Shown: piece by piece, positions 6,328-10,867 of the stretch
How the letters are laid out: each line of letters starts with the position of its first letter
How positions within the stretch are numbered: position 1 is the first letter of the stretch
Assembly (NCBI GenBank): GCA_016870295.1
Contig: VGBY01000025.1
Coordinates: 1 to 10,867, forward strand
DNA: 10,867 nt
Reading direction: 5' to 3'
From: Actinomycetota bacterium
GTDB taxonomy: Bacteria > Actinomycetota > Acidimicrobiia > Acidimicrobiales > Ilumatobacteraceae
Made by a program: the position numbers and the translations under genes
Notes under the pieces: model-generated
Told to the model about the DNA's origin: nothing
What the model saw: only the letters and a program-made list of their open reading frames with translations
The model's database searches: none

Positions 6328-6834
6328 GTGAGCGGCGAACCGAAGCATCTCGACGCTGCCGAGTATCGCAAGGTGCTCGGTCACCTGCCGACCGGCGTCG
6401 TCGTGGTCACCGGTGTTGCGGCGAACGGCGAGGCACACGGCATCACCATCGGTTCGTTCACGTCAATCTCGCTGACACCGCCACTCGCCGGTTTTTTCAT
6501 CGGTCGCAACTCACGCACGTGGCCACTCATCGCCGCGGGCGGAAAGTTCTGCGCCAACGTGCTCGCCGCATCGCAAGGGGAGTTGTGTTGGCGTTTCGCC
6601 AAGGATCACGCGGAGGGCTCGCGGTTCGCCGACCTCACTACATCGCTGTCGACAAACGGTTCGCCTGTGCTGCCTGGTGTCGTGGCCACCATCGATTGCA
6701 CGGTGCATTCCGTGCACACCGTGGGCGACCATGATCTCGTCGTCGGCGCGGTCAGTGATGTGCGCCTGCTCGACCCGAAGAAACCTGCGATGGTGTTCTT
6801 CAAGGGCAAAACCGGCGACGCCCACATCGCGTGA
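6328..6834 (+). CDS. Short-chain flavin reductase (FMN-binding, DIM6/NTAB family)
   Basis: 168 residues, the usual length for this split-barrel family (HpaC and related). Characteristic features are the opening YRKVLGHLPTGVVVVT, the flavin-binding GITIGSFTSISLTPPLAGFFI segment (split here as GITIGSFTSIS and LTPPLAGFFI), NSRTW, FCANVLA, and the GDHDLVVGAV motif near the C-terminus. Members reduce FMN or FAD with NAD(P)H and hand the reduced flavin to a two-component monooxygenase; some are oxygenase-independent flavoproteins. No partner oxygenase is visible in the window. The GTG start of the MauE-like gene overlaps its stop codon as GTGA, so the two are translationally coupled. Start chosen at GTG 6328 from the promoter spacing. 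Confidence 0.9.
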   Translation: MSGEPKHLDAAEYRKVLGHLPTGVVVVTGVAANGEAHGITIGSFTSISLTPPLAGFFIGRNSRTWPLIAAGGKFCANVLAASQGELCWRFAKDHAEGSRFADLTTSLSTNGSPVLPGVVATIDCTVHSVHTVGDHDLVVGAVSDVRLLDPKKPAMVFFKGKTGDAHIA

Positions 6835-7211
6835 ACGCCTCCAGCGTGGCGGCGGCAATCGTCGGTGCGGTGTTCGTCTACGCCGGAGTCTCGAAACTGT
6901 TATCGGGGCGGGAGTGGCCGAAGGCCGCAGCACGACTCGGTGTGCCGCGCGTGGTGGCATACGCGACGATGGCGGCGGAAATCCTGATCGGCCTCGGGAT
7001 GGTGCTCGGCGACTCGTGGCGGACCGGCTTTTTGTACGCGGGAGTCGCCTTGCTCGTGTCGTTTACGGCGTTGCTGGCGGTGCACATGCGGGGCGACGAA
7101 CGGCCACCGTGCGCGTGTTTCGGTGGCGCGACACAACGGCCCATCGGCGCGCGCGACATTGTGCGTAATGTCTCGCTGCTCGTCTTGTCGTTCGTCGCAA
7201 TCCTTTCGTAG
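6831..7211 (+). CDS. MauE/DoxX-like redox-associated membrane protein
   Basis: 126 residues with four predicted membrane helices (about 5-24, 40-60, 66-86 and 108-125). A CAC motif (Cys 94, Cys 96) sits in PPCACFGG between helices 3 and 4, followed by PIGARDIVRN; the CxCFG plus (D)xxRN pattern is typical of the MauE branch of the DoxX-like superfamily. MauE assists disulfide formation in methylamine dehydrogenase maturation; outside that operon the branch is generally treated as membrane thiol/redox proteins of unknown partner. There is no mau operon here. Starts with a GTG inside the flavin reductase stop (GTGA overlap), so the two genes are expressed together. Its own stop codon TAG forms the first bases of the next promoter. 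Confidence 0.8.
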   Translation: MNASSVAAAIVGAVFVYAGVSKLLSGREWPKAAARLGVPRVVAYATMAAEILIGLGMVLGDSWRTGFLYAGVALLVSFTALLAVHMRGDERPPCACFGGATQRPIGARDIVRNVSLLVLSFVAILS

Positions 7212-7214
7212 CCT
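7209..7214 (+). promoter_or_regulatory. -10 element of the ferredoxin gene
   Basis: TAGCCT, overlapping the TAG stop of the MauE-like gene, then 6 nt and GTG at 7221. TTGTCG at 7185-7190 with an 18-nt spacer is a possible -35. It would allow the ferredoxin and nuclease genes to be transcribed separately from the flavin reductase. Confidence 0.5.
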
Positions 7215-7220
7215 GACAGC

Positions 7221-7505
7221 GTGCGAGTGTGGATCGACCAAGACCTCTGCACCGGCGACGGTTTGTGCGTCGATCACTGTCCTGATGTGTTCACGCAGTT
7301 GGAAGACGGCATCGCATATGTGGTGGAGAACGGCGTCATCCTCAATGATCCGGGCAGCGCGGGTAGCCTCGCCGAAGTGAACCCCAAGCACATGTCATCG
7401 GTCGTGATGGCGGCAGATGTGTGCCCTGGTGAGTGCATCTTCATCGACACGCGGGATGAAGATGAGCGACTCACCTTCATTGGTGGTGCGACAACTTCCT
7501 CGTGA
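7221..7505 (+). CDS. Ferredoxin with Asp in place of the second cluster cysteine
   Basis: 94 residues. Cluster motif C10-T-G-D13-G-L-C16-V-D-H-C20-P, with the distal C68-P in ADVCPGEC, and a further Cys 72. In [4Fe-4S] ferredoxins the first motif is CxxCxxCxxxCP; here the second position is Asp 13. Pyrococcus furiosus ferredoxin has the same C-x2-D-x2-C-x3-CP layout, with Asp as a labile ligand and interconversion of [3Fe-4S] and [4Fe-4S]; its fourth motif Cys forms a disulfide rather than binding iron. The alternative reading is a [3Fe-4S] ferredoxin of the cytochrome P450 type. The middle (30-55) contains no second cluster. Soluble electron carrier; its partner is unknown, but the upstream flavin reductase and MauE-like protein make a redox neighbourhood. 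Its stop overlaps the start of the nuclease gene (GTGA). Confidence 0.9.
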   Translation: MRVWIDQDLCTGDGLCVDHCPDVFTQLEDGIAYVVENGVILNDPGSAGSLAEVNPKHMSSVVMAADVCPGECIFIDTRDEDERLTFIGGATTSS

Positions 7506-8536
7506 AGTGGCGGGTTGCGGTTGCGGGTGTTGCGACGGCCGTTGCTTTCGTGGGCGTGGTTGCGACGGTTGACGCTCGACCGGCGGACCTCGTTGCCAGC
7601 CCGAACGACACACTGAGTGCGCTTGATGTGCTGAACACCATTCGTGTGGAGCGTGAGAATACCCGCGGCTACAGCCGCTCGTTGTTCAAGCATTGGCTGG
7701 ACGTTGACGGTGATGGTTGTGATGCGCGCGAGCAGGTGTTGAAGCGAGATGCGATCGGCTTACCGCAAGTCGACCCGTTCCGCTGTTTTGTTGTAGAAGC
7801 CGATTGGATTTCAGCGTACGACGGCAAGAAGACGAGCGATCGCACCGAAGTGGATATCGATCATGTCGTGGCGCTGAAAGAGGCATGGGATTCGGGTGCC
7901 TTTGGCTGGAACGAAGCGCAGCGCACGGCGTTTGCGAATGATACGAGTGATCCACGAACGCTGCTGGCCGTGTCGTCGTCAAGCAATCGGTCAAAGAGCG
8001 ACAAAGATCCGTCGAACTGGCTGCCGTCGTTGCGCGGATATTGGTGTACGTACATCTCGAACTGGATTTCGGTCAAGGCCCGCTGGAATTTGTCGATGGA
8101 CCAGAGTGAGTTCGGGCGGCTCAACAATCTGCTGACGGGGCAGTGTGCCGGCACCACGATGCGCGGTTGGAATGCACCACCCACTGGCGTGATTGTGTCT
8201 ACTACGTCCAGCACCTCGACCACATCGACTACCACGGCGACGAGCACGACGCGCGTGGTGACCGCGACGACGGTTGCCACGCCCACCACGACGGCGACGA
8301 GCACGACGCGCGCAGTAACCGCGACGACGATTGCGTCGACACAAGGCGGTTCGAGCGGCAGCAGCAGTGGCAGCGGCGACACATCGCTTGCACCGATTTC
8401 CGGCAAACCCGGTCAGTTCTGCACTCCGGAGGGAGCCGCCGGTCTCTATAACGGCATTCCGTACGTGTGCGCGAAGACGAATGCCGAAGGGGTCGCCTAT
8501 CGCGACAATCGCGCTCGCTGGCGAAAGCAGACGTAG
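7502..8536 (+). CDS. Secreted HNH-family (DUF1524-type) nuclease with Thr-rich linker
   Basis: 344 residues. Signal peptide at 1-25 (KWR, a hydrophobic stretch, then a cleavage site near TVDA-RPA). The nuclease domain spans about 38-215: a DxDGDGCDAREQVL-type opening (Cys 73), DIDHVVALKEAW with the catalytic Asp 120-His 121, WNEAQRTAFAND, LLAVSSSSNRSKSDKDPSNWLP (split here as LLAVSSSSNR and SKSDKDPSNWLP) with Asn 162 and Lys 168-Asp 169, and W-x-VKARW. This is the extracellular HNH/GmrSD-C-like family common in Actinobacteria, probably a metal-dependent nuclease feeding on environmental DNA. Residues 233-285 are a Thr/Ser/Ala linker with a 19-residue duplication. A small C-terminal domain (about 295-344) has two Cys (GQFCTPEG, PYVCAKTN) and ends RARWRKQT; I know such tails from other secreted actinobacterial proteins but not their role. 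Starts by GTGA overlap with the ferredoxin gene. Confidence 0.88.
   Translation: MKWRVAVAGVATAVAFVGVVATVDARPADLVASPNDTLSALDVLNTIRVERENTRGYSRSLFKHWLDVDGDGCDAREQVLKRDAIGLPQVDPFRCFVVEADWISAYDGKKTSDRTEVDIDHVVALKEAWDSGAFGWNEAQRTAFANDTSDPRTLLAVSSSSNRSKSDKDPSNWLPSLRGYWCTYISNWISVKARWNLSMDQSEFGRLNNLLTGQCAGTTMRGWNAPPTGVIVSTTSSTSTTSTTTATSTTRVVTATTVATPTTTATSTTRAVTATTIASTQGGSSGSSSGSGDTSLAPISGKPGQFCTPEGAAGLYNGIPYVCAKTNAEGVAYRDNRARWRKQT
8228..8341 (+). repeat. 57-bp tandem duplication in the Thr-rich linker
   Basis: Two 57-base units (8228-8284 and 8285-8341) each encode 19 residues around TTTATSTTR-V/A-VTATT. The core GCGACGAGCACGACGCGCG is identical in both. The linker joins the nuclease domain to the C-terminal domain and is likely extended and possibly glycosylated; length change by unit slippage is plausible. 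Confidence 0.85.
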
Positions 8537-8568
8537 TCGAATACCGCGTGCAGACGTTCGCCAACCAC

Positions 8569-8574
8569 TACTCT
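8569..8574 (+). promoter_or_regulatory. -10 element of the bL37-like gene
   Basis: TACTCT, 8 nt before the ATG at 8583, in the 46-base gap after the nuclease gene. It implies a leaderless or nearly leaderless transcript. Confidence 0.5.
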
Positions 8575-8582
8575 GAGAACGC

Positions 8583-8669
8583 ATGTCAAAGAAGACCAAG
8601 AAGCGCAAGGCGCGTATGCGCCGATCCAAGGCGAATCACGGCAAGCGACCCAACATGGGTCGTCGCTAA
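8583..8669 (+). CDS. Very small ribosomal protein bL37 (28 residues)
   Basis: ATG to TAA, 28 residues, almost all basic: starts MSKKTKKRKAR and continues SKANHGKRPN before MGRR. The KANHGKRPN block is what I remember as the invariant end of the roughly 24-residue actinobacterial large-subunit protein bL37 seen in mycobacterial ribosome structures; the Lys/Arg-rich start also fits a peptide threading through rRNA. Here four residues (MGRR) follow the usual end. It has its own -10 element at 8569. The ORF is below common length cutoffs and easy to miss. The reading is seen directly; the identification rests on recalled family sequence. The main alternative is another Arg/Lys-rich peptide without ribosomal function. 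Confidence 0.75.
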   Translation: MSKKTKKRKARMRRSKANHGKRPNMGRR

Positions 8670-8690
8670 CCGACTCGTCACCCACACGCT

Positions 8691-8798
8691 CTGACTCGCG
8701 TCGCCTCCATCGTCGTCGGTGGTGCCGTCGCGCCGTGGAACGACCTCGGCATCGTCACATGTGTCGTTGATGGTCGCGCATCAGCGCAACTCGGTGAT
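8691..8798 (+). other. In-frame upstream extension of the VOC protein without ATG, GTG or TTG
   Basis: From the bL37 stop (8667-8669) the VOC frame is open but has no standard start until GTG 8799. The 36 codons from CTG 8691 read like protein (TRVASIVVGGAVAPWNDLG, then IVTCVVDGRASAQLGDV) and resemble the first strand and helix of a VOC module (hydrophobic strand, W-x-x-LG). Either CTG 8691 is a rare start, or the start has been lost by mutation or sequencing error. Confidence 0.45.
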
Positions 8799-9401
8799 GT
8801 GGAGCTGCACATTGATGCCTCGCTCGCGCCAGGGTTGCAGCATCTCGAGTTGATCGGCGTCGAAGGTCGTCCGGCGAACCTTGCGGGGTTGCCCGTAGTG
8901 CACGTTGATGATGCACCACCGGTGATTCGCGAGTCGGCGCGCGGCGCAACACCGTTGCCCCTGCCGCAACAACGCGGCTTCACCCTCGAAGTGACTGGTG
9001 TTGATCATGTTGTGGTGGCCACCGACGACGTGCGCGCCACATGCGCAGAGATTGCGCTGCGCTCCGGCGCCGCACTCAAGCGCGTGAAAGAAGGCGAGCG
9101 CGGGGTGCAGGGCTTCCACCGATTCGGCAGCGTGATCCTCGAAGTGGTCGAGCGTCGCCTCGTCGACCCCGACTCTCAGCAGGCCGACCCCACTTCTCGC
9201 CAGGACGACCCCGATCACCATGCAGCGCACGCCACGTACTGGGGTTTTGTCGTGACCGTCGCGGATCTCGACGCTGCAATCGCGCATCTCGGGCCCGATG
9301 TGATCGGTGCGGCAAAGCCAGCCGTGCAACCGGGCCGCCGCATCGCCACGGTGCGGTCAGGCGCCGGACTTGGGGTGCCGCTCGCGTTGATGTCGCGCTG
9401 A
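8799..9401 (+). CDS. VOC/glyoxalase-like domain protein
   Basis: 200 residues from GTG 8799, 236 if translation starts at CTG 8691. The second half is a recognisable vicinal-oxygen-chelate module: GVDHVVVATDDVRATCAEIALRSGA (split here as GVDHVVVATDD and VRATCAEIALRSGA), then GVQGFHRFGSVILEVVE, then YWGFVVTVADLDAAIAHLG and a closing strand to LALMSR. His in GVDHVV and Glu in LEVVE sit at the usual metal-ligand positions. The first half, counting the upstream extension, looks like a degenerate first module, giving the common two-module layout. Function is not predictable: the superfamily includes glyoxalases, dioxygenases and resistance proteins. Between the strands of the second module sits a 21-bp repeat (DPxSxQx). 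No promoter is apparent; it may be read through from the bL37 gene. It converges on the nuclease gene at 9445. Confidence 0.75.
   Translation: MELHIDASLAPGLQHLELIGVEGRPANLAGLPVVHVDDAPPVIRESARGATPLPLPQQRGFTLEVTGVDHVVVATDDVRATCAEIALRSGAALKRVKEGERGVQGFHRFGSVILEVVERRLVDPDSQQADPTSRQDDPDHHAAHATYWGFVVTVADLDAAIAHLGPDVIGAAKPAVQPGRRIATVRSGAGLGVPLALMSR
9165..9218 (+). repeat. 21-bp tandem repeat, about 2.6 copies, inside the VOC gene
   Basis: Units begin GACCCC at 9165, 9186 and 9207 (the last partial), encoding DPDSQQA, DPTSRQD and DPDH. The insert is acidic and polar and lies in a loop between a metal-ligand strand and the next strand of the VOC fold. Confidence 0.75.
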
Positions 9402-9421
9402 TGTCGCGCTGAGAGCGCGAC
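9389..9421. terminator. Duplicated gene end and 8-bp hairpin between convergent genes
   Basis: GATGTCGCGCT is repeated back to back (9389-9399, 9400-9410); the first copy holds the last codons and the start of the stop codon of the VOC gene. GTCGCGCT (9403-9410), loop GAG and AGCGCGAC (9414-9421) make a perfect 8-bp stem. It stands between two converging genes and could end transcription from both sides, but there is no U-run on either strand. Confidence 0.45.
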
Positions 9422-9444
9422 CTTAACCGCTGCGTTGCGCGCGC

Positions 9445-10386
9445 CTACACCTCGTCGATGTCGTCGTCAGTGTCACGCGACAAGTACGCCACACCTTCGG
9501 CGCACGTGTCGTTGAGCGGACACCATCGGCAATGAACGGCCGGTCGCTTGTTTGCCTCGCGCCCGTCGAATTCCACGGCCACGATCGCGCGCACGCCGTC
9601 GACCACGCGCCGCACCGCCGCCTGCAACACCCCTTCCGAGACGTCTTCAACATCGGCACGAGCAGCGGCGAGCGAATAGGTGGCGAGTCGCCGCGGCGCC
9701 ATGCCACTGCGCAACGCCTCGACCAATGCATAGAAGCGCAGGTCTTCGCGGTGCGTGATGTGCAGCCCGCCGCTCTTCACGTCGATGATCACCTTCTGGT
9801 CGGCGAGCCCGAGCGTGAGGTCGGCCTTCGTGCCGAGCACGATGGCGCCGTCGAACAGTTCGTAACGCGCTGAAGACTCGCTCACCGGGCGCCAGGCGCG
9901 CTTCAGCTTGGGGAAGCACTCCTCAAAACGCGTGTAGAGATCGACGGCGTAACTGCGCAACTGCGCGCCGTCGCCGGGCGTCAACGTGACGAGAAAGTCG
10001 GCAATGTTGTTGTTGGAATCGGCGAGTCGCGCGATGGCCTCGTCGACGATGTCGGCGGGCGTGCTCTCACCCTTCCAGTGCACGCCGAGCTCCACTGCTT
10101 TGTGCAGCACGGTGCCGCGCGCGGTGGAGGTGGTCCACTCGAAAGAGTCTTTCGTCGCGACGTGATGCGTCTCGCAACCGTGGATGGTGGAAAGCCGCCG
10201 CTTGCTGATCCACAACGGCTTGTCACGGCTGAAACGTGGGGCAATGCCGGCGAGTTCGTCATGCAGGCGGGCGCGAACAGTCTCCACGACGGTGCGTGGC
10301 AGCGGCGACCAGTTCGGCGATTTGCCGAGCGCATCGACAACGGCCTGCTGCATCGGATTGAGCGGTGCCTCGACGGGTGTGGTCAC
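9445..10386 (-). CDS. RecB-like PD-(D/E)XK nuclease with probable Fe-S cluster
   Basis: 313 residues from GTG 10386. Core nuclease motifs: His 95 in GTVLHKAVELG, Asp 189 in GTKADLTLG, and the D-x-K pair Asp 202/Lys 204 in VIIDVKSG, followed by a helix with Y219. Four Cys are spaced as in Fe-S nucleases of the AddB/Cas4 type: Cys 71 (IHGCE) near the start and C286-x2-C289-x5-C295 near the end, embracing the nuclease core. These proteins are exonucleases acting in DNA repair or recombination; a stand-alone RecB-family exonuclease of about this size is common in Actinobacteria. There is no Cas neighbour, so a CRISPR role is not suggested. An in-frame start at 10800 would overlap the divergent gene and is rejected; TACAGT at 10396-10401 supports 10386. 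Confidence 0.85.
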   Translation of the reverse strand: MTTPVEAPLNPMQQAVVDALGKSPNWSPLPRTVVETVRARLHDELAGIAPRFSRDKPLWISKRRLSTIHGCETHHVATKDSFEWTTSTARGTVLHKAVELGVHWKGESTPADIVDEAIARLADSNNNIADFLVTLTPGDGAQLRSYAVDLYTRFEECFPKLKRAWRPVSESSARYELFDGAIVLGTKADLTLGLADQKVIIDVKSGGLHITHREDLRFYALVEALRSGMAPRRLATYSLAAARADVEDVSEGVLQAAVRRVVDGVRAIVAVEFDGREANKRPAVHCRWCPLNDTCAEGVAYLSRDTDDDIDEV

Positions 10387-10395
10387 GGTGCGGCA

Positions 10396-10401
10396 ACTGT
10401 A
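10396..10401 (-). promoter_or_regulatory. -10 element of the RecB-like nuclease gene
   Basis: On the minus strand TACAGT is followed by 9 nt and GTG (10386). It fits the leaderless pattern of the window and fixes the start. Confidence 0.45.
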
Positions 10402-10438
10402 CCGAGCGGGAGTGCGGGAGTCGCAGGAGGCAACCTCG

Positions 10439-10454
10439 TCGCACCCCCGTGCGA
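10439..10454. promoter_or_regulatory. Perfect inverted repeat TCGCAC-N4-GTGCGA, LexA-box-like operator candidate
   Basis: Six-base arms around CCCC, in the 82-base divergent region, 14 nt before the ATG of the hypothetical gene and about 53 nt upstream of the nuclease start. The actinobacterial SOS box as known from mycobacteria is TCGAAC-N4-GTTCGA; this site has the same arm length and spacer and differs by one symmetric base in each arm. Confidence 0.4.
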
Positions 10455-10468
10455 TGATGATCGGTTCT

Positions 10469-10855
10469 ATGCGCACACAACTGGCAGCCCTCAACACCGC
10501 CGAGTTCGCGGCTGTTGCGCGCGCGCTCGCTGCCGAATCGCGACGTCTCGGGTTGGTGGCGCCGGGCTTTCGCTGCCCGCCGCGCATCGTGGGTGTCGAT
10601 CGCACCATCCGCAGGTTCACCGGTGATGAGCGGGCTGGCGTGGTCTCCGTCGCAGTGAAGTCGCGACCGCTCGCCGCAGTAATCGCCGACATGATCGAGG
10701 GCATCATCGTGCTCAATTGCTTGCCTGCTGCCGAGTCAGCGCTCGTACGAGCAGCCTTGTGGCGTTCGCTCGACCAGTCGCCGGCTGAAACCGCGGTCAC
10801 GGCGAGCGCGGATGATGTGCACCAGTCCAGCGCGCGCGCCGCGCACGTAGCCTGA
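10469..10855 (+). CDS. Conserved hypothetical protein, 128 residues
   Basis: Not recognised as a named family. An N-terminal helix (AALNTAEFAAVARALAAESRRLGL) leads to a conserved-looking PGFRCPPRIVGVDRTIRR (18 residues), then two hydrophobic strands or helices (GVVSVAVKSRPLAAVIADMI, EGIIVLNCL) and a closing helix ESALVRAALWRSL. The last 25 residues are low-complexity and probably disordered. Only two Cys (FRCPP, LNCLP), no signal peptide and no membrane helix. I have an impression of similar short proteins in other Acidimicrobiia, but no function. Start at ATG 10469: the frame is open upstream to 10184, but that part runs through the nuclease gene on the other strand. No clear TANNNT lies before the ATG; an inverted repeat occupies 10439-10454. 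Confidence 0.7.
   Translation: MRTQLAALNTAEFAAVARALAAESRRLGLVAPGFRCPPRIVGVDRTIRRFTGDERAGVVSVAVKSRPLAAVIADMIEGIIVLNCLPAAESALVRAALWRSLDQSPAETAVTASADDVHQSSARAAHVA
10848..10853 (+). promoter_or_regulatory. Possible -10 element for the next gene to the right
   Basis: TAGCCT, in the same GTAGCCTGAC context as the ferredoxin promoter, lies inside the end of the hypothetical gene. The window stops 14 nt later; a TTG at 10859 or a start just outside would suit it. Confidence 0.25.
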
Positions 10856-10867
10856 CGTTTGCCTCGC

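Noticed and set aside
8228..8341. CRISPR-like repeat array
   Set aside because: Only two adjoining 57-bp units with no spacers, in frame and coding for a Thr-rich linker.
7502..8536. HNH protein as homing endonuclease or mobile element
   Set aside because: It has a signal peptide and the DUF1524-type secreted nuclease layout; no intron, intein, terminal repeats or transposase are nearby.
9445..10386. Cas4 of a CRISPR system
   Set aside because: No Cas1/Cas2, no array, and the domain order also fits the common stand-alone actinobacterial RecB-family exonuclease.
10387..10800. N-terminal extension of the RecB-like nuclease up to 10800
   Set aside because: It would overlap the divergent hypothetical gene almost entirely, has low-complexity translation and ignores the -10 element at 10396-10401.

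Overview
The window is a dense, high-GC stretch of chromosome with genes on both strands and short intergenic gaps. It suggests an actinobacterium, most plausibly an Acidimicrobiia-type lineage. Three things point this way: a very small ORF ending in SKANHGKRPN that looks like the Actinobacteria-typical ribosomal protein bL37, a MutY of the actinobacterial short form, and widespread leaderless promoter architecture. The phylum is inferred with good confidence, the class only tentatively. I see no tRNA, rRNA, CRISPR array, transposase, integrase or phage gene.

Layout. (1) Positions 1-1514, minus strand: the 5' 504 codons of a long-form acyl-CoA dehydrogenase that looks like (2S)-methylsuccinyl-CoA dehydrogenase of the ethylmalonyl-CoA pathway; it runs off the left edge. 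(2) Divergent from it, an eight-or-so-helix membrane protein of the LPG-synthase-TM/UPF0104 family, then a single-domain MaoC-type hydratase preceded by a nine-codon leader ORF, then mutY 12 bases further on. (3) A minus-strand alpha/beta hydrolase of the epoxide hydrolase type converges on mutY and diverges from a plus-strand metallo-beta-lactamase-fold hydrolase. (4) A tight plus-strand cluster follows: flavin reductase, MauE/DoxX-like membrane protein (4-nt overlap), an Asp-ligand type ferredoxin, and a secreted HNH/DUF1524 nuclease (4-nt overlap), then bL37 and a VOC/glyoxalase-like protein. (5) A minus-strand RecB-like PD-(D/E)XK nuclease with a probable Fe-S cluster converges on the VOC gene and diverges from a small conserved hypothetical protein at the right end.

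The genes are mostly ordinary housekeeping or accessory metabolism. The dehydrogenase and the MaoC protein could serve the same acetyl-CoA assimilation or acyl-CoA route. The flavin reductase, MauE-like protein and ferredoxin form a redox cluster without a visible terminal oxygenase. The most interesting material is regulatory: nearly every transcription unit has a TANNNT element 6-10 nt before the start codon, one such promoter drives a 9-codon leader ORF that ends in an ATGA overlap with the MaoC gene, and three intergenic regions hold clean inverted or direct repeats positioned like operators. One of these (TCGCAC-N4-GTGCGA) resembles the actinobacterial LexA box and lies upstream of the nuclease gene.
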